NCBI GenBank assembly: GCA_016214895.1
Contig: JACRMR010000012.1
Span: forward strand, 233,142 to 297,141
DNA length: 64,000 nucleotides
Reading direction: 5' to 3'
Origin: a candidate division KSB1 bacterium
GTDB lineage: Bacteria > Electryoneota > RPQS01
The position numbers were made by a program, and so were the translations under genes. Position 1 is the stretch's first letter, and every line of letters begins with the position of its first letter. Positions 15,857 through 24,460 of the stretch are shown in pieces. A model generated the notes under the pieces. The model was not told the DNA's origin. It was given only the letters and a program-made list of their open reading frames with translations, and did not search any database.

Positions 15857-16796
15857 TCGAGGCCGCTCCCTTGCGCAGATTGTCCCCCACGACCCAGAAA
15901 TTCCACCATACTCCTCCCGCATCCCCCGCGCGCAGTCGACTCACGAACATCTCCTGCTTGCCGACGATCTCCAGCGGCGAGCGATAGTCCGCGGTTTCGT
16001 AGATCATGCCGGCCATCTCCCCAAATGCGCACTCGATGTCCGCACGATTCGCCGGATGAGTCAGTTCCACGGCAACCGAAGCCGAGTGCCCGACGCGCAC
16101 CGGCACGCGCACCGTCGTCGCCATGACCTCCAGACCCGGCCGCTCCAGGATCTTGCGAATCTCTTCTATCACTTTCCGCTCTTCTTCGCAATTTCCGTCG
16201 TCGCCAAACGGCCCGACCTGCGGAAACACGTTGTGCGCGATCTGACGCGGATAGACCCTTGGCTGAATCGCATGGTCCATGAGTTCGGCGGCCAGCTCCG
16301 CCATGGCATCCTGCCCCGTTCCGGAGACGGATTGATACGTGGACACAATCACGCGCTTCAGTCCAACCGCGCGGTCCAATGCAGCCAGCGGCAGCAGCAC
16401 GACGCTCGCGCTGCAATTCGGATTCGAGATGAGATTGCGATGGCCCCGCAGCGCGTATGAATTGATCTCCGGAATCACCAGCGGGACGTCCGGATCCATG
16501 CGATACTCCGAGGAGTGATCGATGCACGGCACGCGGCGCTCGCGAAACCGCGGAATCCATGCGCGACTAATCTCGCGATTCGTGCAGAAGATCGCCGCAT
16601 CAAGCCCGTCCGGAACTTCGCGCAGTTCTTCCAGCGCGAGTCCGCGTTCGCACCAACTCAGCGACTTGCCGCTGGAGGCCCCGGAAGCAAACAGCCGCAA
16701 CGATGCCACCGGAAGCTGCCACTCGCGCAAAACGTCCAGCGTCGTCCGCCCGACTAACCCCGTGGCCCCGACCACGGCCAGTGCAAGCGGTTTCAC
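15822..16796 (-). CDS. asd: Aspartate-semialdehyde dehydrogenase
   Basis: A 324-residue enzyme starting VKPLALAVVGATGLVG (NADP-binding GxxGxxG). The active-site cysteine is in SNPNCSAS and the substrate-binding segment is STYQSVSGTGQDAM; the catalytic His/Arg region is VRVPVRVGHSASV. It makes aspartate semialdehyde for lysine/diaminopimelate, threonine and methionine synthesis. GTG at 16796 is chosen because it starts the Rossmann fold directly and overlaps the upstream stop (GTGA). Confidence 0.94.
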   Translation of the reverse strand: MKPLALAVVGATGLVGRTTLDVLREWQLPVASLRLFASGASSGKSLSWCERGLALEELREVPDGLDAAIFCTNREISRAWIPRFRERRVPCIDHSSEYRMDPDVPLVIPEINSYALRGHRNLISNPNCSASVVLLPLAALDRAVGLKRVIVSTYQSVSGTGQDAMAELAAELMDHAIQPRVYPRQIAHNVFPQVGPFGDDGNCEEERKVIEEIRKILERPGLEVMATTVRVPVRVGHSASVAVELTHPANRADIECAFGEMAGMIYETADYRSPLEIVGKQEMFVSRLRAGDAGGVWWNFWVVGDNLRKGAASNAIQILRELFK

Positions 16797-17077
16797 CGGC
16801 CGCCCAACATCAAGTAGATTCCGAATGCAATCACAATGATCGGCCACCAGCTCACGGAGAAGTTGAGCCAACCTGCCGAGTTTGCCAGCCAGAGTCCGCC
16901 GAGCAAAACGAGGAAAATGCCCCAGAAAATGCGATCCGTTCCGCGTTTCTCCGGCTTCGCTTTCAGTTTGGTATCGAGTTTCGCTACCGACGCGTCGATC
17001 TTCGCGGTAGCATCATCGAGCTTTCGCTGCAGCTGCGATAACTCGAACTCGATCTTCGCCAGCAGTTCTTCACTCAT
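16793..17077 (-). CDS. Small membrane protein with coiled-coil N-terminus (LiaF/DUF5668-like TM pair)
   Basis: 94 residues. Residues 1-45 are a heptad-patterned coiled coil (LLAKIEFELSQLQRKLDDATAKI). Two hydrophobic segments follow (IFWGIFLVLLGGLWLA and WWPIIVIAFGIYLML), the hallmark pair of LiaI/LiaF-type small membrane proteins. Function unknown; translationally coupled to asd by a 4-bp overlap. Confidence 0.7.
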   Translation of the reverse strand: MSEELLAKIEFELSQLQRKLDDATAKIDASVAKLDTKLKAKPEKRGTDRIFWGIFLVLLGGLWLANSAGWLNFSVSWWPIIVIAFGIYLMLGGR

Positions 17078-17130
17078 GTTTGCCTCTTAGATTCAGGGTA
17101 GTGAGATCCGTTACAGGTGGATTCAGCCCG

Positions 17131-18180
17131 CTATGCTTCGACGAGAATCCCGGCGCTTTCCGTGACCTCGCCGACAATCGCCGCCGCCTCGACTCCCGCT
17201 TCCTGCAACGCGGCCAGCGCTGCCTCCGCCTGAGCGGGCGAGAGCGACGCGAGCAGTCCGCCCGAGGTCTGCGCATCGAACAGCAGCCAGAGCAGTCCCT
17301 CGTCCACGTCCGCTGCCGCCGTGACGCGATCACCGAGGTAAAGCCGGTTCACCTTGGTTCCGCCCGGAAATTTCCTGCTCACCGCGAGGGTCCGTGCGAG
17401 CGGAAACAGCGGAACTTGCGACGCCCGGAACCGCATTCCAACGCCCGATGCCGCACAGAGTTCCCCCGCGTGACCGAGCAAGCCAAATCCGGTGATGTCG
17501 GTGCACGCATGCACATCGAATCGCGCGAGCACCGCCGCCGCGACGCGATTCAGTTCTTTCATGGAGGCCACGGCATCCGCGAGCTGCGCCTCCGTGACGG
17601 CACCATCCTTCAGTAGCGTTGTCAGCAGGCCCGTGCCGATGCGCTTCGTGAGGATCAACGTGTCCCCGGCCCGCGCACCTTCATTCGCCCACACGCGTCC
17701 GGGTTCCACGATGCCGGTCACCACCAGCCCGTACTTCGGTTCGGTATCATCCACCGTGTGTCCGCCTACGATCGCGATTCCCGCCTCGGCCGCCTTCGCC
17801 GCGCCGCCGCGCAAGACCTCGCGCCAGAGTTCCGGCGGCTGCGATTTCGGAAAACAGGCAATATTCAGCGCGAACAGCGGCCGCGCATTCATCGCGTAGA
17901 TATCACTGAGCGAATTCGCCGCGGCAATCTGGCCATAATCGAAGGGATCGTCCACCACCGGCGTGAAGAAGTCCACCGTCTGCACTATCTGTTCACCGGA
18001 GGGCAAACGATAGACAGCGGCGTCATCTTTGTGAGAAAACCCGAGCAGAACATTCGCGTCCGTCACGCGCGGCAGACCCGCAAGCATGAGATCCAGCACC
18101 GCCGGATCCATCTTCGAGGCTCAACCCGCGCAGCGAACCAAATGCGTCAATTTCGTAAGTTCGGCTTTGGTAAATGCCAT
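17131..18180 (-). CDS. selD: Selenide, water dikinase, selenocysteine-containing
   Basis: SelD makes selenophosphate for selenocysteine and selenouridine. The frame starts at ATG 18180, 3 nt after the slt stop, and reads MAFTKAELTKLTHLVRCAG, then UGA (18121-18123, codon 20), then ASKMDPAVLDLML. This aligns with the SelD N-terminus LTxxxxxxGCG(C/U)K, so UGA stands exactly at the catalytic Cys/Sec position. Downstream motifs are intact: DDAAVY, TTDFF-like TVDFFTPVVDDP, AIVGGHTVDD, DITGFGLLGH and DAQTSGGLL. A start at 18111 would delete the catalytic N-terminus. The length is 349 codons including Sec, normal for the family. A SECIS-like hairpin follows the UGA. Confidence 0.92.
18090..18108 (-). 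promoter_or_regulatory. Putative bacterial SECIS element in selD
   Basis: The mRNA segment beginning 13 nt after the UGA can pair as GAUCCGGC with GCUGGAUC (8 bp, one G-U pair), leaving a GGU apical triloop. In bSECIS elements, SelB recognises a GGU-type apical loop about 18-20 nt after the UGA, as in E. coli fdhF. Here the loop begins 20 nt after the UGA. Confidence 0.8.
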
Positions 18181-18183
18181 CGG

Positions 18184-20358
18184 TCAGGGCCGTGGTGACT
18201 CGGCGCGCTCGCCGCCCCGGGCTTGACGCTCAAGATCGGGATACAACCGGCGATAGGCCGCAATGTGCTCGACAATTCGTTTCACAAACATCCGGGTCTC
18301 GCGATACGGAATCTTCTCCACAAAGACGTCGCGATCTCGATCACCGAACTCCTCGTACCACATCTGTGCGGCGGACTTCCCGGCATTGTAAGCCGCCAGC
18401 ACGAGCAGGCTATCGCCGGAGAACTCCTGCCACAACTCCGCCACGTGCGCGATCCCAAGTTGAAGATTGTACTCGCCCTGGTACAACTTGTCCGTTGCAA
18501 ACGGAATTCCCAGCTTTCTGGCCTGCGTGCGAGCGGTGGCCGGCATCAATTGCATGAGACCGATGGCTCCGGCAGAAGACACGATCTGCTCCGCAAAGTG
18601 ACTCTCCTGGCAGATCAAGCCGAAGCTGAAGTACGGATCGACCTTGTGCGCGCGGCTGAGTTCCAGCACCGTCGGATCGAAATCGAGCGGATACACGACC
18701 CGGTAGAACTGCGGCGGCCGCCAGCCCGCGCTGCGAATATACGCTCCCAATTCCGCCCGCGTGATCCGCCACGCCGTCATTTTGTCGCCCTGCCAGAGAT
18801 AGAGCTGAGCCTTCCACCAGAACCAACCGTCCGACGTGTCCCCCTCGGCCGCCGCCGCTGGCCATTCTTCGAGCGCCGCGTCAATCAAGCGCATGGCCGC
18901 CAGCAAGGCGAATGCTCGACTGTGCGGCCGGTCGCTGTCCCACATCATCTGCATCGTCGGCGCGATCAACGGCTGTTCCGCAAGGTCCACGGGAAGAGCC
19001 GCCGGGGACAGGATCACCGAATAGTATGAATACGGGTAGCGCGCGGCGAGCACATGCAGGAGCGCGTTGGCAGCGGCGACTCGCCCGGACTTCGTGCAGG
19101 CCCGCGCTTGCCAATAGAGACTCGCCGGTCCATACTCGGAGTCGTCGTCGGCCTCCGACAGTCCTCCCCAGACTTCCGCCGCGCGCTCGAACTCGCCGTG
19201 CTCCCAGCAGGCCCAGCCGAGCTTCCACAGCGCGTCGGCACGCTCAGCCGGTCGAGATGCAAATTCCAGCCACCTTTCACAAGCGCGGATGGCCGGCCCC
19301 GGACGGCCGCGATCCATGTGCAGCTCGCTAAGGTATTTCATCCCCGCGCAAATCGCCGCCGAGTCGTCACCGCAGACGGCGAGCGACTCCAGCGCGGCGA
19401 TCGCCAGCGAATCCCGGTCAATCAAGTACGCCGAGCGACCCAGCCGCACTAAGGCGCGCGGACGGAACTCGCTGCGCGGGTACTGCGCGACAAAATCCGT
19501 CAAGAGCGGGAGCGCGTCGCGATGACGCTTCAGACCCGCCGTGAACAAAGCTCGATAGAAGTCCAGCAACTCGCGGTCCACGGGGACGCCGGGCGGCGAG
19601 GCCTCGCGAATCCGGTTCAGCCCCGTTTCAAACGCGCCGAGTCCCTCCAGCGAGCCCAACTCCCGAGCTAACTCGTCCGCATGCTGCGGGCGCGGCCCGA
19701 CTCCGTGTGTCTCTGCATAGGAACGGATCGCGGCGAGGGCCTCACGACCTTCGGCGGATCGCGGCGCGGAGGAGTAAACTTCCCAATAACGATCCACAGC
19801 CTCACCGTGGCGACCCAACGCGGACAGAATCCCTGCCTCTTCCATCATGAGTGCTCGACGTTCATCCGCCGACGCCCGCGGCTCGCCAATGTGGATAACT
19901 GCCAGCGCCGAATCCGGCTGACCGACCGAGCGGTAATATTCCCCTAATGAAGCCGCCGCTTCGACGGTCAAAACGCTGCCGCGCCATCCCAGGACCTGTC
20001 GCCAATAGCTCGCCGCCAGCGACGGCTGCCCGGCCTCCGTCAGAGCTCGCGCCCGTAGCGCCCATGCATGGTCCGATAGCTCCGCCGGAACTCCGAGGTC
20101 GAGGAGGACGGGGACCGAGGCATAATTCTCCTCGTCATAAGCCACGTGCGCCAGCAGGAAATTGGCCATCCCCGCCAGTCGCGGGGAGCCGACGTCGCCC
20201 AGGCCAAGCAGATACTCGTGCGCGCTGTCGGCCTGACCAGACTCCAGCAGCGACCAATACGCCGCGAACTGCGTTGAATCCGCTGTCAGTTCAAGCTCTT
20301 CCGCGACGCATGGCGATGCGAGCAGCAAGAGGGGCAGCAAGCGGATCACCAGCGGCAT
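18184..20358 (-). CDS. slt: Soluble lytic murein transglycosylase with TPR-like N-terminal domain
   Basis: About 724 residues. A signal peptide (MPLVIRLLPLLLLASPCVA) precedes about 500 residues of helical TPR-like repeats. A C-terminal SLT domain follows with the catalytic Glu in CQESHF, GLMQLMPATA and LAAYNAGKSA. It cleaves the MurNAc-GlcNAc bond, forming 1,6-anhydro ends, in the periplasm. Start 20358 is preferred because AGGGA precedes it; an ATG at 20388 has no such site. selD follows 3 nt after the stop, so the two are co-transcribed. Confidence 0.88.
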   Translation of the reverse strand: MPLVIRLLPLLLLASPCVAEELELTADSTQFAAYWSLLESGQADSAHEYLLGLGDVGSPRLAGMANFLLAHVAYDEENYASVPVLLDLGVPAELSDHAWALRARALTEAGQPSLAASYWRQVLGWRGSVLTVEAAASLGEYYRSVGQPDSALAVIHIGEPRASADERRALMMEEAGILSALGRHGEAVDRYWEVYSSAPRSAEGREALAAIRSYAETHGVGPRPQHADELARELGSLEGLGAFETGLNRIREASPPGVPVDRELLDFYRALFTAGLKRHRDALPLLTDFVAQYPRSEFRPRALVRLGRSAYLIDRDSLAIAALESLAVCGDDSAAICAGMKYLSELHMDRGRPGPAIRACERWLEFASRPAERADALWKLGWACWEHGEFERAAEVWGGLSEADDDSEYGPASLYWQARACTKSGRVAAANALLHVLAARYPYSYYSVILSPAALPVDLAEQPLIAPTMQMMWDSDRPHSRAFALLAAMRLIDAALEEWPAAAAEGDTSDGWFWWKAQLYLWQGDKMTAWRITRAELGAYIRSAGWRPPQFYRVVYPLDFDPTVLELSRAHKVDPYFSFGLICQESHFAEQIVSSAGAIGLMQLMPATARTQARKLGIPFATDKLYQGEYNLQLGIAHVAELWQEFSGDSLLVLAAYNAGKSAAQMWYEEFGDRDRDVFVEKIPYRETRMFVKRIVEHIAAYRRLYPDLERQARGGERAESPRP

Positions 20359-20492
20359 CGTGAAGTCCCTGACCGGAGCACTATTCATTGTGAATAACTT
20401 AGCACTCTCTGCGCAGATTTGCAACGAGAGAATTTGTTACCAACACCCTCCATCAACAGAGGTGATTTGAACGGATGAACCGCGACGAGTGC

Positions 20493-20524
20493 TTGTTATT
20501 CGTGGCGAAAATGGCTATCTTTTG
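20493..20524 (+). promoter_or_regulatory. Candidate FCB-type promoter for the T9SS cargo gene
   Basis: TTG, a 20-bp spacer and TATCTTTTG resemble the Bacteroidota TTG/TAnnTTTG consensus. It lies about 65 bp before the ATG at 20592, in the gap between divergent genes. Match by eye only. Confidence 0.3.
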
Positions 20525-20591
20525 CGTTACCTCGGTCATTGTGATCCGCTCGTAGCCAGCCTCCGTCCCGCTCCGTCTAAGCCACTGTATC

Positions 20592-23537
20592 ATGCCCCGA
20601 TTTCTGATCTTGCCAGTCGCGCTCGCGATTTGCGCCTGCTCGCTCGTCACACAGGCCGTCACTGTTCACGACATCCAGTTCACCACGGACCCTGCAGGTA
20701 ACTCCCCGTACGCCGGACAACAGGTCGGTACCGGGGGCATCGTCACCGGCGTGGACTTTACCGGCCAGCCCATTCGCTATTTTGTTTCCGATCGCGGCGG
20801 TGGACTATGGTCCGGTGTGCTCGTGAATGACAATCAGGACCGGCAAGTTGAAATCGGAGATTCCGTGAGCTTCACCGCCGAAGTTCAGGAATCCAGCGGA
20901 CAAACTCGCCTGCGCAATATTGTAGTCGGATCCTTCGCACTGGTTCCGGCTCAAGCGGCCGTGCCGTCGATCGGCGTCGCCTGCGCGGATGTCGCGGAAT
21001 CAACCGAGGGCGTCTTGATCGAACTCACCGATGCCGTCGTCGTCAGCGCCAACAGCGATTCCACCTTTGTCGTCACGGACGGAACCGGCAACGCCACTAT
21101 TGCTCGCGGCTGGTATTCCACTTACTTCCCCATCGTCGGCGACACGCTGCGATTTCTACGCGGTATCGTAAGTTATGCTAACCAGTTCGCGGTCAATCCG
21201 CGCAGCGATGCGGACCTCGGATTTTTCGGTAATCGCCCACCGATCATCTTGAACGTGGTAAACACCCCCAGCGATCCCACCGAACTGCAATCGGATACGG
21301 TCACCGCGCTGATCACGGACGACGGATTCGTCGCCGATGCGCATCTGCACTATCGGTTCGGCGCCGGTGAATTTCTGGATGTCGAACTCACCGATGACGG
21401 CACACGCGCCGACAGGTTGGCCGGAGATCATGTTTACTCGGGCGTCATTCCCGCCGGACCTGCGCGCGCCGTCTGCCAGTATTTCGTGCACGCGACAGAT
21501 AACGATGCCGGAGAGTCTTACAGCCCCGCCGGCGCGCCGGACATTACGTATTCTTACCGCGTTCGCGGCGCCTCGCTCACGATCTTCGATTTGCAGTACA
21601 CCGGCGACCCAACCGGAGGCATAACACCGTATGATGGCCAGACCGTTACGGTCACCGGCATCGTCACCGGCACAAACTATGGCAGCAACGCCAGCGATTT
21701 CTTCATCAGCGATCCACTGAGCATGCTGCCCGATTCCGGTCGCTGGTCCGGTGTGCTCGTCTATGGAGCCAATCTGACTCCGGCACTCTGGGACAGCGTG
21801 ACCATTACCGGACAAATCGTGGATTACAGCGGATCGCTGACCGAGTTCACCAGCGGCGGACAGGTCACCGTACTGGGAACGGGCCAGGAGATTCCGCCGT
21901 TGCGAGTGCGACCGGCTCAATTGTCGCCGCCCAACTCAAGCTCGCCGGACTCGGGCGAAGCGTACGAAGGCGTGCTCGTTGAAATCGGCGTGTGCGTGGT
22001 CACGAATACCGATGACTACTCGACCTTCCAGCAATTCGATGTCTCCGGACCCGAGGGATCGTGCACCATCATTAACGACTACGGTTTCGAGTACACACCA
22101 ATTGAGGGCGACAGCTTCCGCTTTATTCGCGGCAATGTCTCCTTCATCCCGCCGGCGTCGTTTCTCGGTCATATCATCGCGCCGCGATTCGATGCCGACC
22201 TCGATTATATCGATCATCGCCCGCCCGAAGTCACGGGAGCAACCGCCGTCTCGGATTATGGCGTGAACATCGAGTTCAACGAGCGGATCTCCGGCCTCGG
22301 TCTCAACGACCCAACCAACTACCAAGTCATCGACCAGAGCGATCCCGAGCATCCCGAAATTGCCGTCAGCGGCGGATATGTCTTCTCCACCGGAAAGACC
22401 TTGCATCTCGACCTCGCGCAGCCGCTGATCCCGGACCATGGCTACCGTTTGGAAATCGGCATCGTCTATGATGCGTCGGACAATATCCTGCAAAACGGTG
22501 TCGTCTTCTTCGGCGGCTATGAAGAGACACCGTTCACGCCGATCTCCGTCCTCTATGACAGCTTCGACGTCTATGACGGCGTGATCGTCACGCTGCGCGG
22601 TGTCGTAAATTTCATGCAGGACGTCACCACCACCTCGGGTTCGCGCCGCATCTCCGCTTACATGCAGGACAACAGCGGCTATGGCTTCAGCCTGTCGCAA
22701 ACCGGAGCGGCGGCGACCTTTCCCGGTATCCGCCGCGGCAACTTTATCGAAATCACCGGAATCGTCAATCAATTCGGCGGCACCATTCAGCTCGGTTCGT
22801 TCAACGGCACGTCTGATGTACGCGTGCTGGCGGAAAATGTTCCGCTGCCCGCACCCATCGAAGTCCGGACCGGAGACTACCGCCGACAGGCGCAAATCGT
22901 CCGCACTTCGCACGAGGGATACTATGGCGCTGGGACCTGGGTAGAAGTCAGCGGGACGGTCTATCGGGTGGATGAGAATGTCGGCGGCGGCACGAATATG
23001 TACTTCGACGACGGCACGGGAAATATCGTCATCCGCATCTGGGATTCAATGCTGCTCGACAGCGTCAGGTTGAATGGACGATGGTACAAGCTGCGCGACC
23101 TGCCCGGTGTCACGTGCTCCATCGCCGGACCGAGTTCGACATACAACGGCGATTTTCAAATGCTCGCGGGCTACGCGCAAGATTTTACGACCGATCTGCC
23201 GGACATCCTGCCGAGCGAAGCGCTGAAATTGGAAATCGCCAATGAGCCGTTCGGCAGGAATCGACCGTTCGCCCCCGACATCGGTCAGTCACTGTCGATC
23301 TTCTATAACGCTCCGGCAAGTGGTTCCGTGCGGCTGCGTATTTTCGACCTGCGCGGACATCTCGTGACCACGCTTGTCGATAAAGGCGCCGGCGGACCGA
23401 ATACTGTCGTGTGGAACGGCCGTAACGATTTGCGCGAACTGGTTCCGCTTGGCACTTACATCCTGCATTTGGAGTCTGTGCGCAACGGCGACTCGAAATC
23501 TGAAGTCAAACCCGTCGTCGTGGGGACCAAGCTGTGA
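20592..23537 (+). CDS. Large secreted multi-domain protein (OB-fold repeats, FlgD-like sorting tail)
   Basis: A 981-residue protein with a signal peptide ending near TQA. At least three similar modules begin with VHDIQFTTDPAG.SPYAGQQVGTGGIVTGV, IFDLQYTGDPTGGITPYDGQTVTVTGIVTG and a related YDGVIVTLRGVV segment. The G(I/V)VTG core is typical of OB-fold domains attached to secreted nucleases (YhcR/DUF5689-like). Ig-like regions lie between them. The C-terminus (SVRLRIFDLRGHLVTTLVDK, VVWNGRNDLRELVPLGTYI) is a FlgD/type IX sorting module. No nuclease catalytic motif was found, so binding or adhesion is more likely. It overlaps the PorV-like gene by 4 bp. Confidence 0.75.
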   Translation: MPRFLILPVALAICACSLVTQAVTVHDIQFTTDPAGNSPYAGQQVGTGGIVTGVDFTGQPIRYFVSDRGGGLWSGVLVNDNQDRQVEIGDSVSFTAEVQESSGQTRLRNIVVGSFALVPAQAAVPSIGVACADVAESTEGVLIELTDAVVVSANSDSTFVVTDGTGNATIARGWYSTYFPIVGDTLRFLRGIVSYANQFAVNPRSDADLGFFGNRPPIILNVVNTPSDPTELQSDTVTALITDDGFVADAHLHYRFGAGEFLDVELTDDGTRADRLAGDHVYSGVIPAGPARAVCQYFVHATDNDAGESYSPAGAPDITYSYRVRGASLTIFDLQYTGDPTGGITPYDGQTVTVTGIVTGTNYGSNASDFFISDPLSMLPDSGRWSGVLVYGANLTPALWDSVTITGQIVDYSGSLTEFTSGGQVTVLGTGQEIPPLRVRPAQLSPPNSSSPDSGEAYEGVLVEIGVCVVTNTDDYSTFQQFDVSGPEGSCTIINDYGFEYTPIEGDSFRFIRGNVSFIPPASFLGHIIAPRFDADLDYIDHRPPEVTGATAVSDYGVNIEFNERISGLGLNDPTNYQVIDQSDPEHPEIAVSGGYVFSTGKTLHLDLAQPLIPDHGYRLEIGIVYDASDNILQNGVVFFGGYEETPFTPISVLYDSFDVYDGVIVTLRGVVNFMQDVTTTSGSRRISAYMQDNSGYGFSLSQTGAAATFPGIRRGNFIEITGIVNQFGGTIQLGSFNGTSDVRVLAENVPLPAPIEVRTGDYRRQAQIVRTSHEGYYGAGTWVEVSGTVYRVDENVGGGTNMYFDDGTGNIVIRIWDSMLLDSVRLNGRWYKLRDLPGVTCSIAGPSSTYNGDFQMLAGYAQDFTTDLPDILPSEALKLEIANEPFGRNRPFAPDIGQSLSIFYNAPASGSVRLRIFDLRGHLVTTLVDKGAGGPNTVVWNGRNDLRELVPLGTYILHLESVRNGDSKSEVKPVVVGTKL

Positions 23538-24460
23538 AATTCATGCTAAAACTACTTTCCTTTGGCGCTTCGCTCTGCGTTTTTTCGTTCGCCGCTGAAG
23601 CACAGTTGGTCTCGAATCCCAATCCGCCCGTCCCCGCAGCGCAGGCCGTTGGCGGAGCCTACACCGCGGCGGCTTCCGGCGCCGAGGCGCCGTTCTGGAA
23701 TCCCGCCGGGCTGGCCTACTCCAAAGGAACGCAAGGCCGGTTTGCCTATCAGAACATCTGGGGGCTGAGTTTTCTTTCCCACATGTCCGCCGCGGGATCC
23801 ACCCAACTCCCCGGGAAGGCCGGTGGCATTGCCATCGTCTTCCAAACGTTGGGGACGCGCGACGGCGGCTACACCCTCGCAGCAGAAAATGAGATCAGCG
23901 TGTCGCACGGACTGCTGCTGCAAGAGGACATCCACTCCTCGCTCGCGTTCGGCTACACCGCCAAAATCATCGGCTACAATCTCGGGGAATCCGTTTCCGG
24001 CACGAGCGGGTCGGAAGAGCTGGGTAGCGCGGCAACGCTCGGACTGGATGTCGGCGCGACCGCGCAACTCTGGGATCGGTTCCGGCTCGCGGGTTCGATG
24101 AAGAATATCAACAATCCCGAGCTGGGCACAGGCCTCAAACGCCAACTGCCGCGCATCTTCAGCGGCGGTCTGGCCTACACACCCTATTACGGCGTGCGTA
24201 CCACGTTCGATCTGGAACGAATTCTCTCCGGCGAGGCGCAATTCAAGGGCGGCATTCAAGCGGCGGTCGCCAAACCGTTCGACCTGCGCTTCGGAATCAT
24301 CACGAATCCTAATTCGTTCACCGGCGGCTTCGGACTGCATTGGCGCGAACTGGTTGTTGACTATGCGTTCATCTACCATCCCGTGCTCGCGCCGTCGCAC
24401 TTGATCGGGATCGGCTTCGACCTGGACAAGTCCGTCTTCGAGCTGTGGCGCGGCGAATGA
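23534..24460 (+). CDS. PorV/PorQ-family outer-membrane protein
   Basis: 308 residues with a signal peptide (LLSFGASLCVFSFAAEA). The family signature AVGGAYTAAASGAEAPFWNPAGLAY matches PorV/PorQ proteins, which act in attachment of type IX cargo or as related barrels. The rest is beta-strand rich and ends in a strand (LIGIGFDLDKSVFEL). It starts with GTG overlapping the cargo gene stop. Its place directly after a sorting-tail protein supports a role in handling that cargo, but this is inference. Confidence 0.8.
   Translation: MKFMLKLLSFGASLCVFSFAAEAQLVSNPNPPVPAAQAVGGAYTAAASGAEAPFWNPAGLAYSKGTQGRFAYQNIWGLSFLSHMSAAGSTQLPGKAGGIAIVFQTLGTRDGGYTLAAENEISVSHGLLLQEDIHSSLAFGYTAKIIGYNLGESVSGTSGSEELGSAATLGLDVGATAQLWDRFRLAGSMKNINNPELGTGLKRQLPRIFSGGLAYTPYYGVRTTFDLERILSGEAQFKGGIQAAVAKPFDLRFGIITNPNSFTGGFGLHWRELVVDYAFIYHPVLAPSHLIGIGFDLDKSVFELWRGE

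Noticed and set aside
18111..18111. SelD starting at 18111
   Set aside because: This start removes the catalytic N-terminus. The frame upstream, with UGA read as Sec, matches the family and has a SECIS-like hairpin.
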